This document shows, in pieces, positions 16,777-26,964 of a DNA stretch of 64,000 nt (its first letter is position 1; each line of letters starts with the position of its first letter). The stretch lies in assembly GCF_000775615.1 (NCBI RefSeq), contig NZ_AVPG01000006.1, forward strand, positions 1-64,000, read 5' to 3'. The notes under the pieces are model-generated. The model made no database searches, was not told where the DNA came from, and saw only the letters and a list, made by a program, of their open reading frames with translations. The translations under genes were made by a program, and so were the position numbers. Origin of the DNA: Pontibacillus litoralis JSM 072002 (lineage in GTDB: Bacteria > Bacillota > Bacilli > Bacillales > BH030062).

Positions 16777-17742
16777 TTGACAAAGTATCGATTAGGTTAT
16801 GTAGCAATGAGTCAACATGTCCATCAATCTTCCCCTTCACAAACCATGACGTGGAAACAATTTGAGCAAATTTCAAACAGAGAAGCGGGCATAAAGAAAT
16901 TAGAACGTGTCGCCGCGGCCAATCTCCATAACACCCTTCGTATATTGAAACACAATCGTGCGTATAATATTTCCTTTTACCGTATGAGTTCGAAACTAAT
17001 CCCACTTGCAACCCATAAATCATTGGAGGATTGGAATTATATAGCCCCATTGCAAGAACATTTAGTCAGCATAGGTAATTATGCAAAACAGCACAACATG
17101 AGAATTGATTTTCATCCAGATCACTTTGTTGTGTTGAACACGCCTGATAAAGAAAAGTTACTTCAGTCATTACACGTATTGCGCTATCATTATCGGTTAT
17201 TAAAAGCAATGGGTATCGATCCAGCCCATCGTTGCGTATTACATATTGGCGGATCTTATCAAAATAAGGAGAAATCTTTAGAACGATTTATTCACAATTG
17301 GGCTTACGTACCTCCACAAATTCAACAAATGATTATGTTAGAAAATGACGATACGACCTTTCATGTTGAAAACTGCTTGTATATCACAGAAAAATTAGGT
17401 ATTCCTTTCGTATTTGATCTACATCATCATTTAGCTAATCATACCGACAAAGATTGGCAGCAGTACTGGCCACACATTGTAAACACATGGCGGCATAGTC
17501 CTTTACCGATAAAAATGCATCTATCTAGCCCTAGAAGTAATAAACAGTTCCGCAGCCATGCAGATTATATCAACGTGCAAACCTTCATGCAATTCATGAT
17601 GCAAACGAAAGGCTCAGCAGAACAAATCGACTGTATGATTGAAGCGAAACAAAAAGATGAAGCACTATTTCAGCTGATGCGTGAATTAGCAATGAATAAT
17701 GCTATTGATAAAGATGATCCATCCAATATTACCTTAAGATAA
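16777..17742 (+). CDS. uvsE: UV damage endonuclease
   Basis: The 321-residue TIM-barrel endonuclease has the N-terminus LGYVAMS, then RMSSKLIPLATH, RIDFHPDHFVVLN, LHIGG and LENDD, FDLHHH and MHLSSPR. These include the His, Glu and Asp residues that bind the metal cluster in UVDE. The enzyme nicks 5' of pyrimidine dimers and 6-4 photoproducts. The start appears to be TTG after a weak GGTGAG. It is divergent from nos with 135 nt between, and the FNT-family gene follows 53 nt downstream. Confidence 0.9.
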   Translation: MTKYRLGYVAMSQHVHQSSPSQTMTWKQFEQISNREAGIKKLERVAAANLHNTLRILKHNRAYNISFYRMSSKLIPLATHKSLEDWNYIAPLQEHLVSIGNYAKQHNMRIDFHPDHFVVLNTPDKEKLLQSLHVLRYHYRLLKAMGIDPAHRCVLHIGGSYQNKEKSLERFIHNWAYVPPQIQQMIMLENDDTTFHVENCLYITEKLGIPFVFDLHHHLANHTDKDWQQYWPHIVNTWRHSPLPIKMHLSSPRSNKQFRSHADYINVQTFMQFMMQTKGSAEQIDCMIEAKQKDEALFQLMRELAMNNAIDKDDPSNITLR

Positions 17743-17795
17743 ATTCCTGATTAGTCTTAAATAGATTTGGGTAAAAATTAGGTGGAGGGATATAT

Positions 17796-18653
17796 ATGCA
17801 GTCTAAACATCATCAATTTAGCAATGAAGACACGAGGCAAAAACCTAGCCGACAATTTTATATTCCGTCACAAATTGTTAGTGAATTCGTTTACAAAGGA
17901 CGGGACCACTTATCGAAATCATTTAGTTCACAGTTTGTATTAGCTTTTACTGCTGGTGCTTTTATGACTTATGGAGCGGCTTTTTCCATTTTGTTAGTGC
18001 TAGGAATCGAGGCAAAAGGTATTTATTATTTATTGTCTGGTCTTGGATTCGCTTCCGCATATGCAATGGTATTTATTTCGGGTTCTGTCTTGTTTACAGA
18101 AGTAAATGTGTTATTACCAACCTATATGGTCAATGCCAAAAAGGTATACGTGAAAAATATATTAACATTTTGGTGTTCAGCGTATATCGGCAATATGATC
18201 GGAGCCATATTTGTTGCGTTACTCATCAAAATGTCTGGTTCTTTATCACCATCGTTTTATCAAGAGTTATCGATGTATATTGATCATAAGATGAAGTTTA
18301 TGAACAATGGGTTACAAGGGACTTTTCAAATTATCGTTTCTGGTATTTTAGCTAACTGGCTAATAGGAATGGCAGCTTTTTTAACGACAGCCGCTCGTGA
18401 TATAACAGGAAAGATATTAGGGACAACCTTACCTGTTATATTATTTGTTGCAGGAAACTTTCAGCACAGTGCGGCGAATATGGGCTACTTCAGCTTAGGC
18501 ATAGTATCGGACTCTACGTATGCTTGGTATGAAATGCTGTTCTTCAACTTAATTCCAGCTAGTATCGGTAATATTATGGGTGGAGCCATTCTTGTTTCCC
18601 TTTTATTTTCTTATGCTTATAAAACAGATATTCAGAAAGCACTTCGTAACTAA
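17796..18653 (+). CDS. Formate/nitrite transporter (FNT) family channel
   Basis: The 285-residue protein has a hydrophilic 40-residue N-terminus and about six transmembrane helices. The selectivity-region stretches AFTAGAFMTYGAAF and ISGSVLFTEVN, the mid-protein SGILANWLIGMAAF and the C-terminal VAGNFQHSAANMGYF (with the central histidine) fit FNT channels for formate, nitrite or similar small anions. GGTGGAGGGATATAT precedes the ATG. It may be co-transcribed with uvsE, without a functional tie. Confidence 0.87.
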   Translation: MQSKHHQFSNEDTRQKPSRQFYIPSQIVSEFVYKGRDHLSKSFSSQFVLAFTAGAFMTYGAAFSILLVLGIEAKGIYYLLSGLGFASAYAMVFISGSVLFTEVNVLLPTYMVNAKKVYVKNILTFWCSAYIGNMIGAIFVALLIKMSGSLSPSFYQELSMYIDHKMKFMNNGLQGTFQIIVSGILANWLIGMAAFLTTAARDITGKILGTTLPVILFVAGNFQHSAANMGYFSLGIVSDSTYAWYEMLFFNLIPASIGNIMGGAILVSLLFSYAYKTDIQKALRN

Positions 18654-18658
18654 ACCTT

Positions 18659-18684
18659 CCCCCTCCGTGATCAAACGGAGGGGG
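18659..18684. terminator. Bidirectional GC-rich terminator
   Basis: Perfect 10-bp stem CCCCCTCCGT / ACGGAGGGGG (18659-18668 with 18675-18684) between the convergent FNT and gltC genes; T/A-rich sequence lies on both sides. Confidence 0.85.
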
Positions 18685-18686
18685 AT

Positions 18687-19589
18687 TTATTGATACCGCT
18701 CTAACATGGAGAAGAAATGTTTCACGAATTGATAAAATATTTGAGCGGATGGAGCAAGTTCGCGGTCAGTCGGTGTAATAATGCCAACTGTTCTTCTTAC
18801 TTGGGGAATTTCAATTGGTTTCTTTACAGTCAGTCTCGGTACTGCATTGTAGAACGTACTCTCTGGCAGTAACGTAACGCCAATACCTGCTGATACTAAG
18901 CCTTTCACTGCATCTAAGTCTTCTCCTTGCGATGATATATGGGGGCTAAATCCAGCTTGTTTACATGCATCAATCACAATATCATGGAGTATAAACCCTT
19001 CAGGAAAGACGACAAATGCATCTTTTTGCAAGTCACTCAATAAGATGCTGTCCCTGCTTGCTAGCTCGTGTTGAATAGGCAAAAGAGCAGTAATTTGTTC
19101 TGTGAATAGAATATCACTGTTTATATTCTCTTCCTGTTTAGGAATAGGCCCAAGAAAAGCAATGTCCATTTCTCGTTCTTTCACCGCATCGATTAAATAA
19201 AAATAAGAACCTTGTCGCAATTGAAATCGAACATTTGGATGTTTGTGTTTAAATGATGAGATAACGGTAGGAAGCAAATGACTAGCTAAACTAGTCGGAA
19301 ACCCAATTGTAATCGTACCACGATCAGGATCTAAATATTCTTCTACTTGCTTCGTTGCATGTTCAATGGCTTTTAACGCCGTTTGTGTATGTGTTTGAAA
19401 AATTCTCCCGATGGGTGTTAATTTAATATTTCTTCCTTCTCGAACGAATAACTTTACACCGAGTTCATCTTCTAAATTAGCAATTTGTCTACTTACAGCA
19501 GATTGGGCAACATGTAAGTGAACGGCAGCTTCAGAGATGTGTTCTCGTTCAGCTACTTCTATGAAATAATAAAGCTGTCTTAGTTCCAT
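18687..19589 (-). CDS. gltC: LysR-family activator of glutamate synthase
   Basis: The start at 19589 is chosen since GGAGGAGG ends 7 nt upstream and itself overlaps an earlier in-frame ATG (19604). The 300-residue protein has the LysR helix-turn-helix LHVAQSAVSRQIANLEDELG (residues 22-41) and a periplasmic-binding-like effector domain. Length, N-terminus MELRQLYYFIEVAEREH and its divergent position from gltAB identify GltC. In B. subtilis it activates gltAB when 2-oxoglutarate is high and responds to glutamate level. An ATCT-N7-AGAT box lies in the shared intergenic region. Confidence 0.92.
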   Translation of the reverse strand: MELRQLYYFIEVAEREHISEAAVHLHVAQSAVSRQIANLEDELGVKLFVREGRNIKLTPIGRIFQTHTQTALKAIEHATKQVEEYLDPDRGTITIGFPTSLASHLLPTVISSFKHKHPNVRFQLRQGSYFYLIDAVKEREMDIAFLGPIPKQEENINSDILFTEQITALLPIQHELASRDSILLSDLQKDAFVVFPEGFILHDIVIDACKQAGFSPHISSQGEDLDAVKGLVSAGIGVTLLPESTFYNAVPRLTVKKPIEIPQVRRTVGIITPTDRELAPSAQIFYQFVKHFFSMLERYQ

Positions 19590-19611
19590 TTGTTCCTCCT
19601 CCATTTAAATC

Positions 19612-19626
19612 ATCTCAATATTAGAT
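19612..19626. promoter_or_regulatory. GltC box in the gltC-gltA divergent promoter
   Basis: ATCTCAATATTAGAT is an ATCT-N7-AGAT dyad with the T-N11-A core of LysR sites. It lies just 22 nt upstream of gltC's start, as autoregulatory box I does in B. subtilis. A further ATCT half site at 19634-19637 may be part of box II toward gltA. Confidence 0.65.
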
Positions 19627-19730
19627 TGATTGTATCTAAATTATATATTGTTTGAAACGATTTGGGAACGTAAAATAGTAAGTAATTGGTTAGGCGGATT
19701 TTTATTTTCAAGAAAAAGGGGAGATCTTAC

Positions 19731-22700
19731 ATGAATTATAATCAAATTCCTATACCCCAAGGACTATACCATCCTTCCTTTGAACATGATGCTTGCGGTA
19801 TTGGTCTTTATGCTTCATTAAAAGGGAATGCAACACATGATATTGTACAACAAGCATTACACATGCTATGTCAATTAGATCACCGCGGCGGTCAAGGGAG
19901 CGATTCAAATACAGGGGACGGTTCTGGATTATTAGTCCAAATACCCGATCGCTACTTTCGAAAAGTTTGTTCTGACATCGAATTACCTGAATTAGGGTAC
20001 TACGGTGTGGGAATGGCATTCTTTTCGAATGATGCACAAAGGATAGAAGAGGAACAACAAATAAATCAATTTATTGAAGAAGAAGGACAACGTGTATTAG
20101 GTTGGAGAACTGTACCATTAAATGTCGGAAAAATCGGAAAAAAAGCACAACAAAGTTGTCCGATCATTAGGCAGGTGTTTGTCGCAGCTGATGAGCAATT
20201 GAAAGATAATAAAGCATTTGAGCGAAAACTGTATATCATTCGTAAACGAGCAGAATATTGGGGAACAAAAGCAGAAAGACATTTTTACTTTGCGAGTTTT
20301 TCTAGTCAAACAATCGTTTATAAAGGGCTATTAACTCCTGACCAAGTAAATGCCTTTTATATAGATGTAATGGATGAAGATTTTGTTTCTGCTTTCGCTT
20401 TAGTACATTCCCGCTTTAGCACGAACACTTTTCCAAGTTGGGAAAGGGCCCACCCGAATCGTTATTTAATACACAACGGGGAAATAAATACCCTTCGTGG
20501 CAATGTTAATTGGATGAAAGCACGAGAGAAGCAAATGGCTTCTAACGCATTTGGGGAAGATTTACACAAACTGCTGCCTATTCTCGATGAAACAGGTAGT
20601 GACTCCTCCGTGCTCGATAACGCGTTAGAATTCTTCATAATGGCAGGGCGCAAACCTGCACACGCAGCAATGATGCTTATTCCAGAACCGTGGTATAAAA
20701 ATGAGCAGATGAGCGAGGAAAAGAGAGCTTTTTATGAATATCACAGCACATTCATGGAACCGTGGGATGGTCCAACATCTATTACGTTTACCGATGGGCA
20801 TCAAATCGGGGCGATATTAGATCGTAACGGATTAAGACCTGCTCGTTATTACGTGACGAAAGATGATATGGTCATTTACGCTTCGGAGGTTGGCGTTATT
20901 GATGTAGATGAAGAGAACATTTTATATAAAAGCCGATTAGCACCAGGGAAAATGCTATTCATTGATTTAGATGAACAGCGTATTATCTCCGATGATGAAA
21001 TTAAAGATGAATTGGCTTCTGAACACCCTTATCAACAATGGTTAAATCAACATTTAATACAATTAAAACCATTTCATAATTATGTAGAAGATAGGGTTGA
21101 CGACGTAGAGCTTAAACAGAGCGCATTCGGATACACTAATGAAGATATTGATAAATACATGATACCTCTTGTGACAGAAGGGAAAGATCCCGTTGGTGCA
21201 ATGGGGTATGACACACCACTTGCAGTATTATCCGATCAACCTCAATCGCTGTTTTTATATTTCAAACAACTGTTTGCTCAAGTAACGAATCCGCCCATTG
21301 ATTCTATTCGAGAACAAATGGTCACATCGACTATTACGTACCTCGGTTCGCAAGGAAATATCGTGCAGCCAGATGAAGTGAATAGTAAACAAATTCAACT
21401 TGAATCTCCTGTTTTATCTGCAAGTGAAATGCGTGAGATTACACATCAAACGGAGCAACATTTACAAACACAGACACTTTCTACGTTGTTTAGCGACTGT
21501 CTTGCCTCTGCTATCGATAATTTATGTGCAGAAGCGGAAAAGGCGTTAGATACGGGAAAAACTATTCTCGTTCTCTCCGATCGAAAGATGAATAAAGACT
21601 TTATTGCCATACCACCTTTATTAGCAACCAGCGCCCTACACCAATTTTTAATACAAAAAGGGAAGCGGACAAAAGCGAGCATTATTGTAGAAAGCGGAGA
21701 AGTTAGAGAAGTTCATCATTTCGCCGCGTTAATTGGATTTGGTGCAGATGCTATTTATCCGTATTTGGCTTATGAAACGTATCGCCATGCCATTGAAGCT
21801 GAACGCTTGGAAATGGACATTCAAGAGGTGCACCAAGCATATCGGGATAATGTTACAACAGGCATTGTAAAGGTAATGTCCAAAATGGGGATCTCAACAG
21901 TACAAAGCTATCGTGGCGCCCAAATTTTTGAAGCGGTAGGCATTAGTAAAACGGTAATTGATCGTTATTTCGCCGGGACTGTATCTCAATTAGATGGCAT
22001 CGATTTGGCTACCATTTCCAAAGAAGCCACATTACGTCACCAAAAGGCTTATAACCAATCAGGGCATTCAACACTAGAATCTGGTAGTGACTTCCAATGG
22101 AGAAAAACGGGCGAACATCACGCGTTTAATCCCAAAACGATTCACACATTACAATGGGCGTGTCGTCAAAATGATTATACGTTATTTAAACAATATTCCG
22201 AAGCGGCCAATGAAGAACGAATGACTTTCTTGCGTAATTTATTCCAATTCAACAGTGAGATAGCCGTACCTATTGAAGAAGTAGAACCAATTGAATCGAT
22301 TGTGAAACGATTTAAAACAGGGGCCATGTCCTTTGGCTCCTTAAGTAAAGAAGCGCACGAAACACTGGCTATTGCCATGAACAAACTAGGTGGAAAAAGT
22401 AATAGCGGGGAAGGCGGAGAAGAAGCTACTCGATATGAACGTGATGCAAACGGAGACTTACGCCGAAGCGCGATTAAGCAAATTGCATCCGGGCGATTTG
22501 GCGTAACGAGTAACTATTTAGTCAATGCGGATGAACTGCAAATTAAAGTCGCTCAAGGTGCCAAACCTGGTGAAGGTGGGCAACTGCCAGGCAAGAAAGT
22601 GTACCCTTGGGTCGCAAATGTACGTGGATCAACTACTGGTGTAGGACTCATATCCCCACCTCCTCACCACGACATCTATTCAATTGAAGATTTAGCGCAA

Positions 22701-24266
22701 CTCATTCATGACCTGAAAAACGCCAATAAAGAAGCGAGAATTAGTGTTAAATTAGTGTCTAAATCAGGTATAGGTACTATTGCCTCTGGAGTAGCAAAAG
22801 GGGCAGCCGATGTCATTGTGGTGAGTGGCTATGATGGTGGCACAGGAGCATCCCCAAAAACAAGTATTAAACACACTGGTTTACCATGGGAACTCGGTTT
22901 AGCAGAAGCGCATCAAACATTAATGTTAAATAACTTGCGAGAGCGTGTCGTGCTAGAGACAGACGGCAAACTAATGACAGGTCGTGATGTGGCGATGGCA
23001 GCATTATTAGGAGCAGAAGAGTTTGGCTTTGCTACTGCGCCACTTGTAGTTCTAGGGTGCGTAATGATGCGAGTTTGTCATAAAGATACTTGCCCAGTAG
23101 GAATTGCAACCCAAAATCCTGAGCTTCGTAAAAAATTCACAGGGGAAGCGGATTATATCGTAAACTTCATGCGTTTTGTTGCAGAAGAATTGCGAGAAAT
23201 TATGGCAACGTTAGGGTTTCGCACCGTCAAAGAAATGGTTGGCCGCACGGATATACTACAAATAAATGAGAAAGCAAAAAAGCATTGGAAAGCTAGTAGT
23301 CTAGATTTAACTCGACTATTATATCAACCTGAAGGACAGCGCACGCATCAAGTACCACAAGATCATAAAATTAATCAATCTCTTGATATGACAACAATTT
23401 TGCCAGCTGTCCAGTCCGCTATCGATACGAAATCAAAGACGACAATGTCATTATCCATTCGAAATATTCACCGTGTTGTAGGAACAATTACAGGAAGTGA
23501 AATATCAAAACGTTACGGAGAAGAAGGACTACCAGAAGATACGATCCGTTTACAGTTTAACGGTTCAGCTGGTCAAAGCTTTGGTGCTTTTATTCCACAA
23601 GGATTAACGTTGCAACTAACGGGTGACGGGAATGATTACGTTGGAAAAGGACTATCCGGAGGAAAAATTATTGTGGCGAAACCGAGTCATAGCCCGAATG
23701 CCACAGATGATGTCATTATTGGAAACGTCGCTTTTTACGGGGCATCGAAAGGAGAAGCATATATTAACGGAGTAGCAGGTGAACGATTTGCTGTGCGAAA
23801 TAGTGGCGCCAATCTTGTAGTCGAAGGAATCGGAAACCACGGGTGTGAATACATGACAGGCGGTCGTGTCGTCATCCTTGGAGAAATAGGAGCGAACTTC
23901 GCTGCTGGAATGTCTGGCGGAGTAGCCTATGTATATAGCGAGAATAAAGACGCATTTATTGAATGTTGTAATACAGAAATGATTTCCATTGAAAGTCCAG
24001 AAACTCAAACAGAATTGGCCGAAATAAAGACAATGATTCAAAAACACTATGATTATACCAATAGTTTAAAAGCTCTTTACATTTTAGAAAATTGGCCGCT
24101 AGCCACTCGTTCATTTATCAAAATTATCCCGAAAGACTACAAGCATATGCTTGAGCAAATGGAAGCACACCGAAATCAAGGTGCTTCAAAAGATGAAGCG
24201 GCGATGAAGGCATTTAAGGGAGAAAAAGTTGAACAACAACCAACACAAGAAATGATGGCAGAATAG
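19731..24266 (+). CDS. gltA: Glutamate synthase (NADPH) large subunit
   Basis: ATG 19731 follows AAAAAGGGGAGAT. The 1511-residue enzyme has a short propeptide and then Cys22 ([12 protein letters not shown]), the N-terminal nucleophile of the class II glutaminase domain (to about residue 430). The central domain, the FMN/2-oxoglutarate synthase domain ([29 protein letters not shown]) and the 3Fe-4S cysteines in [15 protein letters not shown] follow in order. The C-terminal beta-helix contains [16 protein letters not shown]. It makes two glutamates from glutamine and 2-oxoglutarate. It is co-transcribed with gltB, 15 nt downstream, and activated by GltC. Confidence 0.96.
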   Translation: MNYNQIPIPQGLYHPSFEHDACGIGLYASLKGNATHDIVQQALHMLCQLDHRGGQGSDSNTGDGSGLLVQIPDRYFRKVCSDIELPELGYYGVGMAFFSNDAQRIEEEQQINQFIEEEGQRVLGWRTVPLNVGKIGKKAQQSCPIIRQVFVAADEQLKDNKAFERKLYIIRKRAEYWGTKAERHFYFASFSSQTIVYKGLLTPDQVNAFYIDVMDEDFVSAFALVHSRFSTNTFPSWERAHPNRYLIHNGEINTLRGNVNWMKAREKQMASNAFGEDLHKLLPILDETGSDSSVLDNALEFFIMAGRKPAHAAMMLIPEPWYKNEQMSEEKRAFYEYHSTFMEPWDGPTSITFTDGHQIGAILDRNGLRPARYYVTKDDMVIYASEVGVIDVDEENILYKSRLAPGKMLFIDLDEQRIISDDEIKDELASEHPYQQWLNQHLIQLKPFHNYVEDRVDDVELKQSAFGYTNEDIDKYMIPLVTEGKDPVGAMGYDTPLAVLSDQPQSLFLYFKQLFAQVTNPPIDSIREQMVTSTITYLGSQGNIVQPDEVNSKQIQLESPVLSASEMREITHQTEQHLQTQTLSTLFSDCLASAIDNLCAEAEKALDTGKTILVLSDRKMNKDFIAIPPLLATSALHQFLIQKGKRTKASIIVESGEVREVHHFAALIGFGADAIYPYLAYETYRHAIEAERLEMDIQEVHQAYRDNVTTGIVKVMSKMGISTVQSYRGAQIFEAVGISKTVIDRYFAGTVSQLDGIDLATISKEATLRHQKAYNQSGHSTLESGSDFQWRKTGEHHAFNPKTIHTLQWACRQNDYTLFKQYSEAANEERMTFLRNLFQFNSEIAVPIEEVEPIESIVKRFKTGAMSFGSLSKEAHETLAIAMNKLGGKSNSGEGGEEATRYERDANGDLRRSAIKQIASGRFGVTSNYLVNADELQIKVAQGAKPGEGGQLPGKKVYPWVANVRGSTTGVGLISPPPHHDIYSIEDLAQLIHDLKNANKEARISVKLVSKSGIGTIASGVAKGAADVIVVSGYDGGTGASPKTSIKHTGLPWELGLAEAHQTLMLNNLRERVVLETDGKLMTGRDVAMAALLGAEEFGFATAPLVVLGCVMMRVCHKDTCPVGIATQNPELRKKFTGEADYIVNFMRFVAEELREIMATLGFRTVKEMVGRTDILQINEKAKKHWKASSLDLTRLLYQPEGQRTHQVPQDHKINQSLDMTTILPAVQSAIDTKSKTTMSLSIRNIHRVVGTITGSEISKRYGEEGLPEDTIRLQFNGSAGQSFGAFIPQGLTLQLTGDGNDYVGKGLSGGKIIVAKPSHSPNATDDVIIGNVAFYGASKGEAYINGVAGERFAVRNSGANLVVEGIGNHGCEYMTGGRVVILGEIGANFAAGMSGGVAYVYSENKDAFIECCNTEMISIESPETQTELAEIKTMIQKHYDYTNSLKALYILENWPLATRSFIKIIPKDYKHMLEQMEAHRNQGASKDEAAMKAFKGEKVEQQPTQEMMAE

Positions 24267-24281
24267 GAAAGGAGAAACAAT

Positions 24282-25766
24282 ATGGGAAAACCAACAGGAT
24301 TCATGGAAATAGTGCGTGCGGAACCATTGGAACGTTCCTCACATAACCGAGTAAAAGACTGGAATGAATATACTGCTCCTTTCTCCAATGAAACACTAGC
24401 TAAACAAGGAGCAAGATGTATGGATTGTGCCATTCCGTTTTGCCATAGCGGTATGGAAATTAAAGGAGTGGCTTCTGGCTGCCCCATTCACAACCTGATC
24501 CCAGAATGGAATGACCTTGTTTACCGTGGCAAGTGGAAGGAAGCGCTAGAAAGACTGCAATTAACGAACAACTTTCCTGAATTTACAGGCCGCGTTTGCC
24601 CAGCGCCATGTGAAGGAGCGTGTACGGTAGCGATATCAGACTCGGCTGTTTCCATTAAAAATATTGAACGTACTATTATTGATAAAGGGTTTGCAAATGG
24701 CTGGATTCAACCTCGCATCCCAAAACAACGAACAGGAAAGACGATTGCCATCATCGGATCAGGTCCAGCAGGTCTAGCAAGTGCCGATCAACTCAATCAA
24801 GCGGGGCATCATGTGACGATATATGAACGCGCCCCGCAGCCAGGTGGATTACTCATGTATGGCATTCCGAACATGAAGTTAGAAAAAGACATCGTGCAAC
24901 GTCGCATAAACTTGTTGAAACAAGAAGGTATCCACTTTATTACGAATACAGAAGTCGGCAAAGATGTTCGTACGGAATATTTACGCTCCCATTTTGATGC
25001 GGTTATTTTGTGCACTGGAGCCCAAAAGCAACGAGATGTACGAATGGAAGGAAGACAATCGAATGGGATTCATTTTGCCATGGATTACTTAACGGCAGCA
25101 ACGAAAAAATTAGTTAATGACTCGATTACCGAGAAAGAATACATTGATGTGAAAAATAAAGATGTCATCGTCATTGGTGGTGGTGATACAGGTGCAGACT
25201 GCGTCGCAACAGCATTACGTCAAAACTGCCGCAGCGTTGTACAGTTCGGGAAACACCCGAAGCTACCAAATACACGATCGGCAGACAATATGTGGCCAGA
25301 GGTTCCAAACATTTTCACACTCGATTATGCGTATAAAGAAGCCGCTGAGACGAAAGGAGAAGATCCTCGTCAATATTCGATTAAAACAACGAAATTTGTA
25401 TCTGATGCTAGTGGAAATCTGAAAGAACTGCACACGGTTGAAACAGAAAAAGTATCCGGTGACAACGGAAAATACGTTTACAAAGAAATACCAGGCACAG
25501 AGAAAGCATGGCCAGCAGAACACGTCTTTATTGCGATTGGTTTCGAAGGGCCTGAACAGTCTTTATTAAAGCAATTCGGTGTACAAACAACGGAACGTGG
25601 AACAGCGAAAGCAACGTATGGAGAATATAAGACAAATGTAGAAGGCGTTTTTGCTGCTGGAGACGCGCGTAGAGGCCAAAGTCTTATCGTATGGGCAATA
25701 AATGAAGGCAGAGAAGTCGCTAGAGAAGTAGATCATTATTTAATGGGCGTTACTGCTTTAACCTAA
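24282..25766 (+). CDS. gltB: Glutamate synthase (NADPH) small subunit
   Basis: The 494-residue flavoprotein supplies NADPH electrons to GltA. N-terminal iron-sulfur cysteines are present (GARCMDCAIPFCHSG and CPAPCEGACT), followed by the FAD fold IIGSGPAGLASADQL, the NADPH fold VIGGGDTGADC and the C-terminal FAD motif GVFAAGDARRGQSL. AAAGGAG precedes the ATG. The length is standard. Confidence 0.95.
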   Translation: MGKPTGFMEIVRAEPLERSSHNRVKDWNEYTAPFSNETLAKQGARCMDCAIPFCHSGMEIKGVASGCPIHNLIPEWNDLVYRGKWKEALERLQLTNNFPEFTGRVCPAPCEGACTVAISDSAVSIKNIERTIIDKGFANGWIQPRIPKQRTGKTIAIIGSGPAGLASADQLNQAGHHVTIYERAPQPGGLLMYGIPNMKLEKDIVQRRINLLKQEGIHFITNTEVGKDVRTEYLRSHFDAVILCTGAQKQRDVRMEGRQSNGIHFAMDYLTAATKKLVNDSITEKEYIDVKNKDVIVIGGGDTGADCVATALRQNCRSVVQFGKHPKLPNTRSADNMWPEVPNIFTLDYAYKEAAETKGEDPRQYSIKTTKFVSDASGNLKELHTVETEKVSGDNGKYVYKEIPGTEKAWPAEHVFIAIGFEGPEQSLLKQFGVQTTERGTAKATYGEYKTNVEGVFAAGDARRGQSLIVWAINEGREVAREVDHYLMGVTALT

Positions 25767-25799
25767 AAAAGGAAGTCGATACAGACTTCCTTTTTTTGC
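25765..25799. terminator. Bidirectional terminator after gltB
   Basis: Perfect 13-bp stem (25765-25777 with 25784-25796) ending in T's on the plus strand and, by symmetry, serving the convergent yqxD gene. Confidence 0.92.
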
Positions 25800-25800
25800 G

Positions 25801-26244
25801 TTATGTATTTTGAATGACTTTATATAGCAAAGAACGAAACTGCATACGATCTTCTTTTCCCATTGGTTTAGGGCCTTTCGTACGTTTACCAGCTTTACGT
25901 GCTTGAGCACTCACATAGCGATTCTGAAGCAAGCCATCAATATTCTCATGAGTGAATAGAAATCCTTTATGATGCAGCACTTGACACCCTTTACTTAATG
26001 CCAAAGCTGCCAGGCCATAATCTTGCGTCACTATAATGTCTCCCGCAACAGCTAACTGCATAATTCTAAAATCAGCCGCATCAGAACCAGTATCCACGTA
26101 CACTGTACGTACGCCTGAAGGAGCATCCTCATTAGAATAATGAGAAATACTTTTAACGAGTGTAACGGGAATTTCAAAATGATTACCCGCCTCGATAATA
26201 ATTTCCTTCACAGGACATGCGTCGGCATCTACATAAATATTCAT
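25801..26244 (-). CDS. yqxD: YaiI/YqxD family protein (UPF0178, DUF188)
   Basis: The 147-residue protein begins [15 protein letters not shown], carries [14 protein letters not shown] and [13 protein letters not shown], and ends with [12 protein letters not shown]. These mark the YaiI/YqxD family. The conserved aspartates resemble a PIN/FEN-like nuclease active site, so a metal-dependent nuclease fold is possible, but no activity is established. GAGGTGA precedes the ATG. It is monocistronic. Confidence 0.9.
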   Translation of the reverse strand: MNIYVDADACPVKEIIIEAGNHFEIPVTLVKSISHYSNEDAPSGVRTVYVDTGSDAADFRIMQLAVAGDIIVTQDYGLAALALSKGCQVLHHKGFLFTHENIDGLLQNRYVSAQARKAGKRTKGPKPMGKEDRMQFRSLLYKVIQNT

Positions 26245-26607
26245 ATGTCACCTCGTTTCTTTATCTACATCGATTAGTTTGCGTTGATTTTATCTTAGTT
26301 TCTCCTTTTCTAAATATAAGTTAAAAAGATACATGTGACAAGCGAAGGAGCTGATGTGCTTCGTGAATAGCTTAAATCCCTCAAAGTGAACAACTTTTTA
26401 TCCATCATTATAATTATACCTAGCTATTATTTACTTTGAGCCATCATAGACAAAAGTATCTGCAAAAAATGCTACTACATAGAATGAAATTTTTTTATCT
26501 ACTAGAACATGTTAAACTAAATAAGTATATAATACATCCATTTTAGGTAGGAGCATTTGATATTCTGTTGAATAAAGTAATTGATTTCATAAAAAGGGGT
26601 ACTACAA
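26245..26607. other. 363-nt intergenic region
   Basis: AT-rich sequence between the divergent yqxD and the small membrane-protein gene. I see no ORF with a credible ribosome binding site and no strong hairpin; it should contain both promoters. Confidence 0.6.
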
Positions 26608-26805
26608 ATGAACTTAGAAATACTTTCACCAACCACTACGACGGGAGCTATGGTAATTGGGTTTCTGTTTGCACTCATTTATGCGACTTATATTAAAAAG
26701 AAAGAAAAAGCAAGCTGGCTATACTTCTTTCTAACATTAAGTGCAGGAAGTGTATCTGCTGCTTTTGGAGTAGCACTATTACACATCATTGGTATAGTAC
26801 AATAG
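26608..26805 (+). CDS. Small two-helix membrane protein
   Basis: The 65-residue protein is preceded by AAAAGGGG about 9 nt before ATG. Two hydrophobic helices (about residues 12-30 and 38-60) are separated by the basic turn KKKEKA, predicting both termini outside. A strong terminator follows, so it is a genuine monocistronic unit. I do not recognise the family and see no motif implying function; holin-like or small regulatory membrane peptides are possibilities without support. Confidence 0.6.
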   Translation: MNLEILSPTTTTGAMVIGFLFALIYATYIKKKEKASWLYFFLTLSAGSVSAAFGVALLHIIGIVQ

Positions 26806-26809
26806 AAAC

Positions 26810-26860
26810 AAAAAGCACCTTAGAAGTTAGCGAGTAATGTAACCTTCTGAGGTGCTTTTT
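26810..26860 (+). terminator. Intrinsic terminator of the small membrane-protein gene
   Basis: A 17-bp stem with a single mismatch (26810-26826 with 26844-26860) and a 17-nt loop ends in five T's. Confidence 0.85.
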
Positions 26861-26964
26861 AACTCAAACGGGAACTTTGTATATGGAAGAAAATTAACTT
26901 TGACTTTAAAGAGTTGAAACTTGTAAAGTACTTAATCGTATGTTAAAAAAAGGGGGCTAAATAA

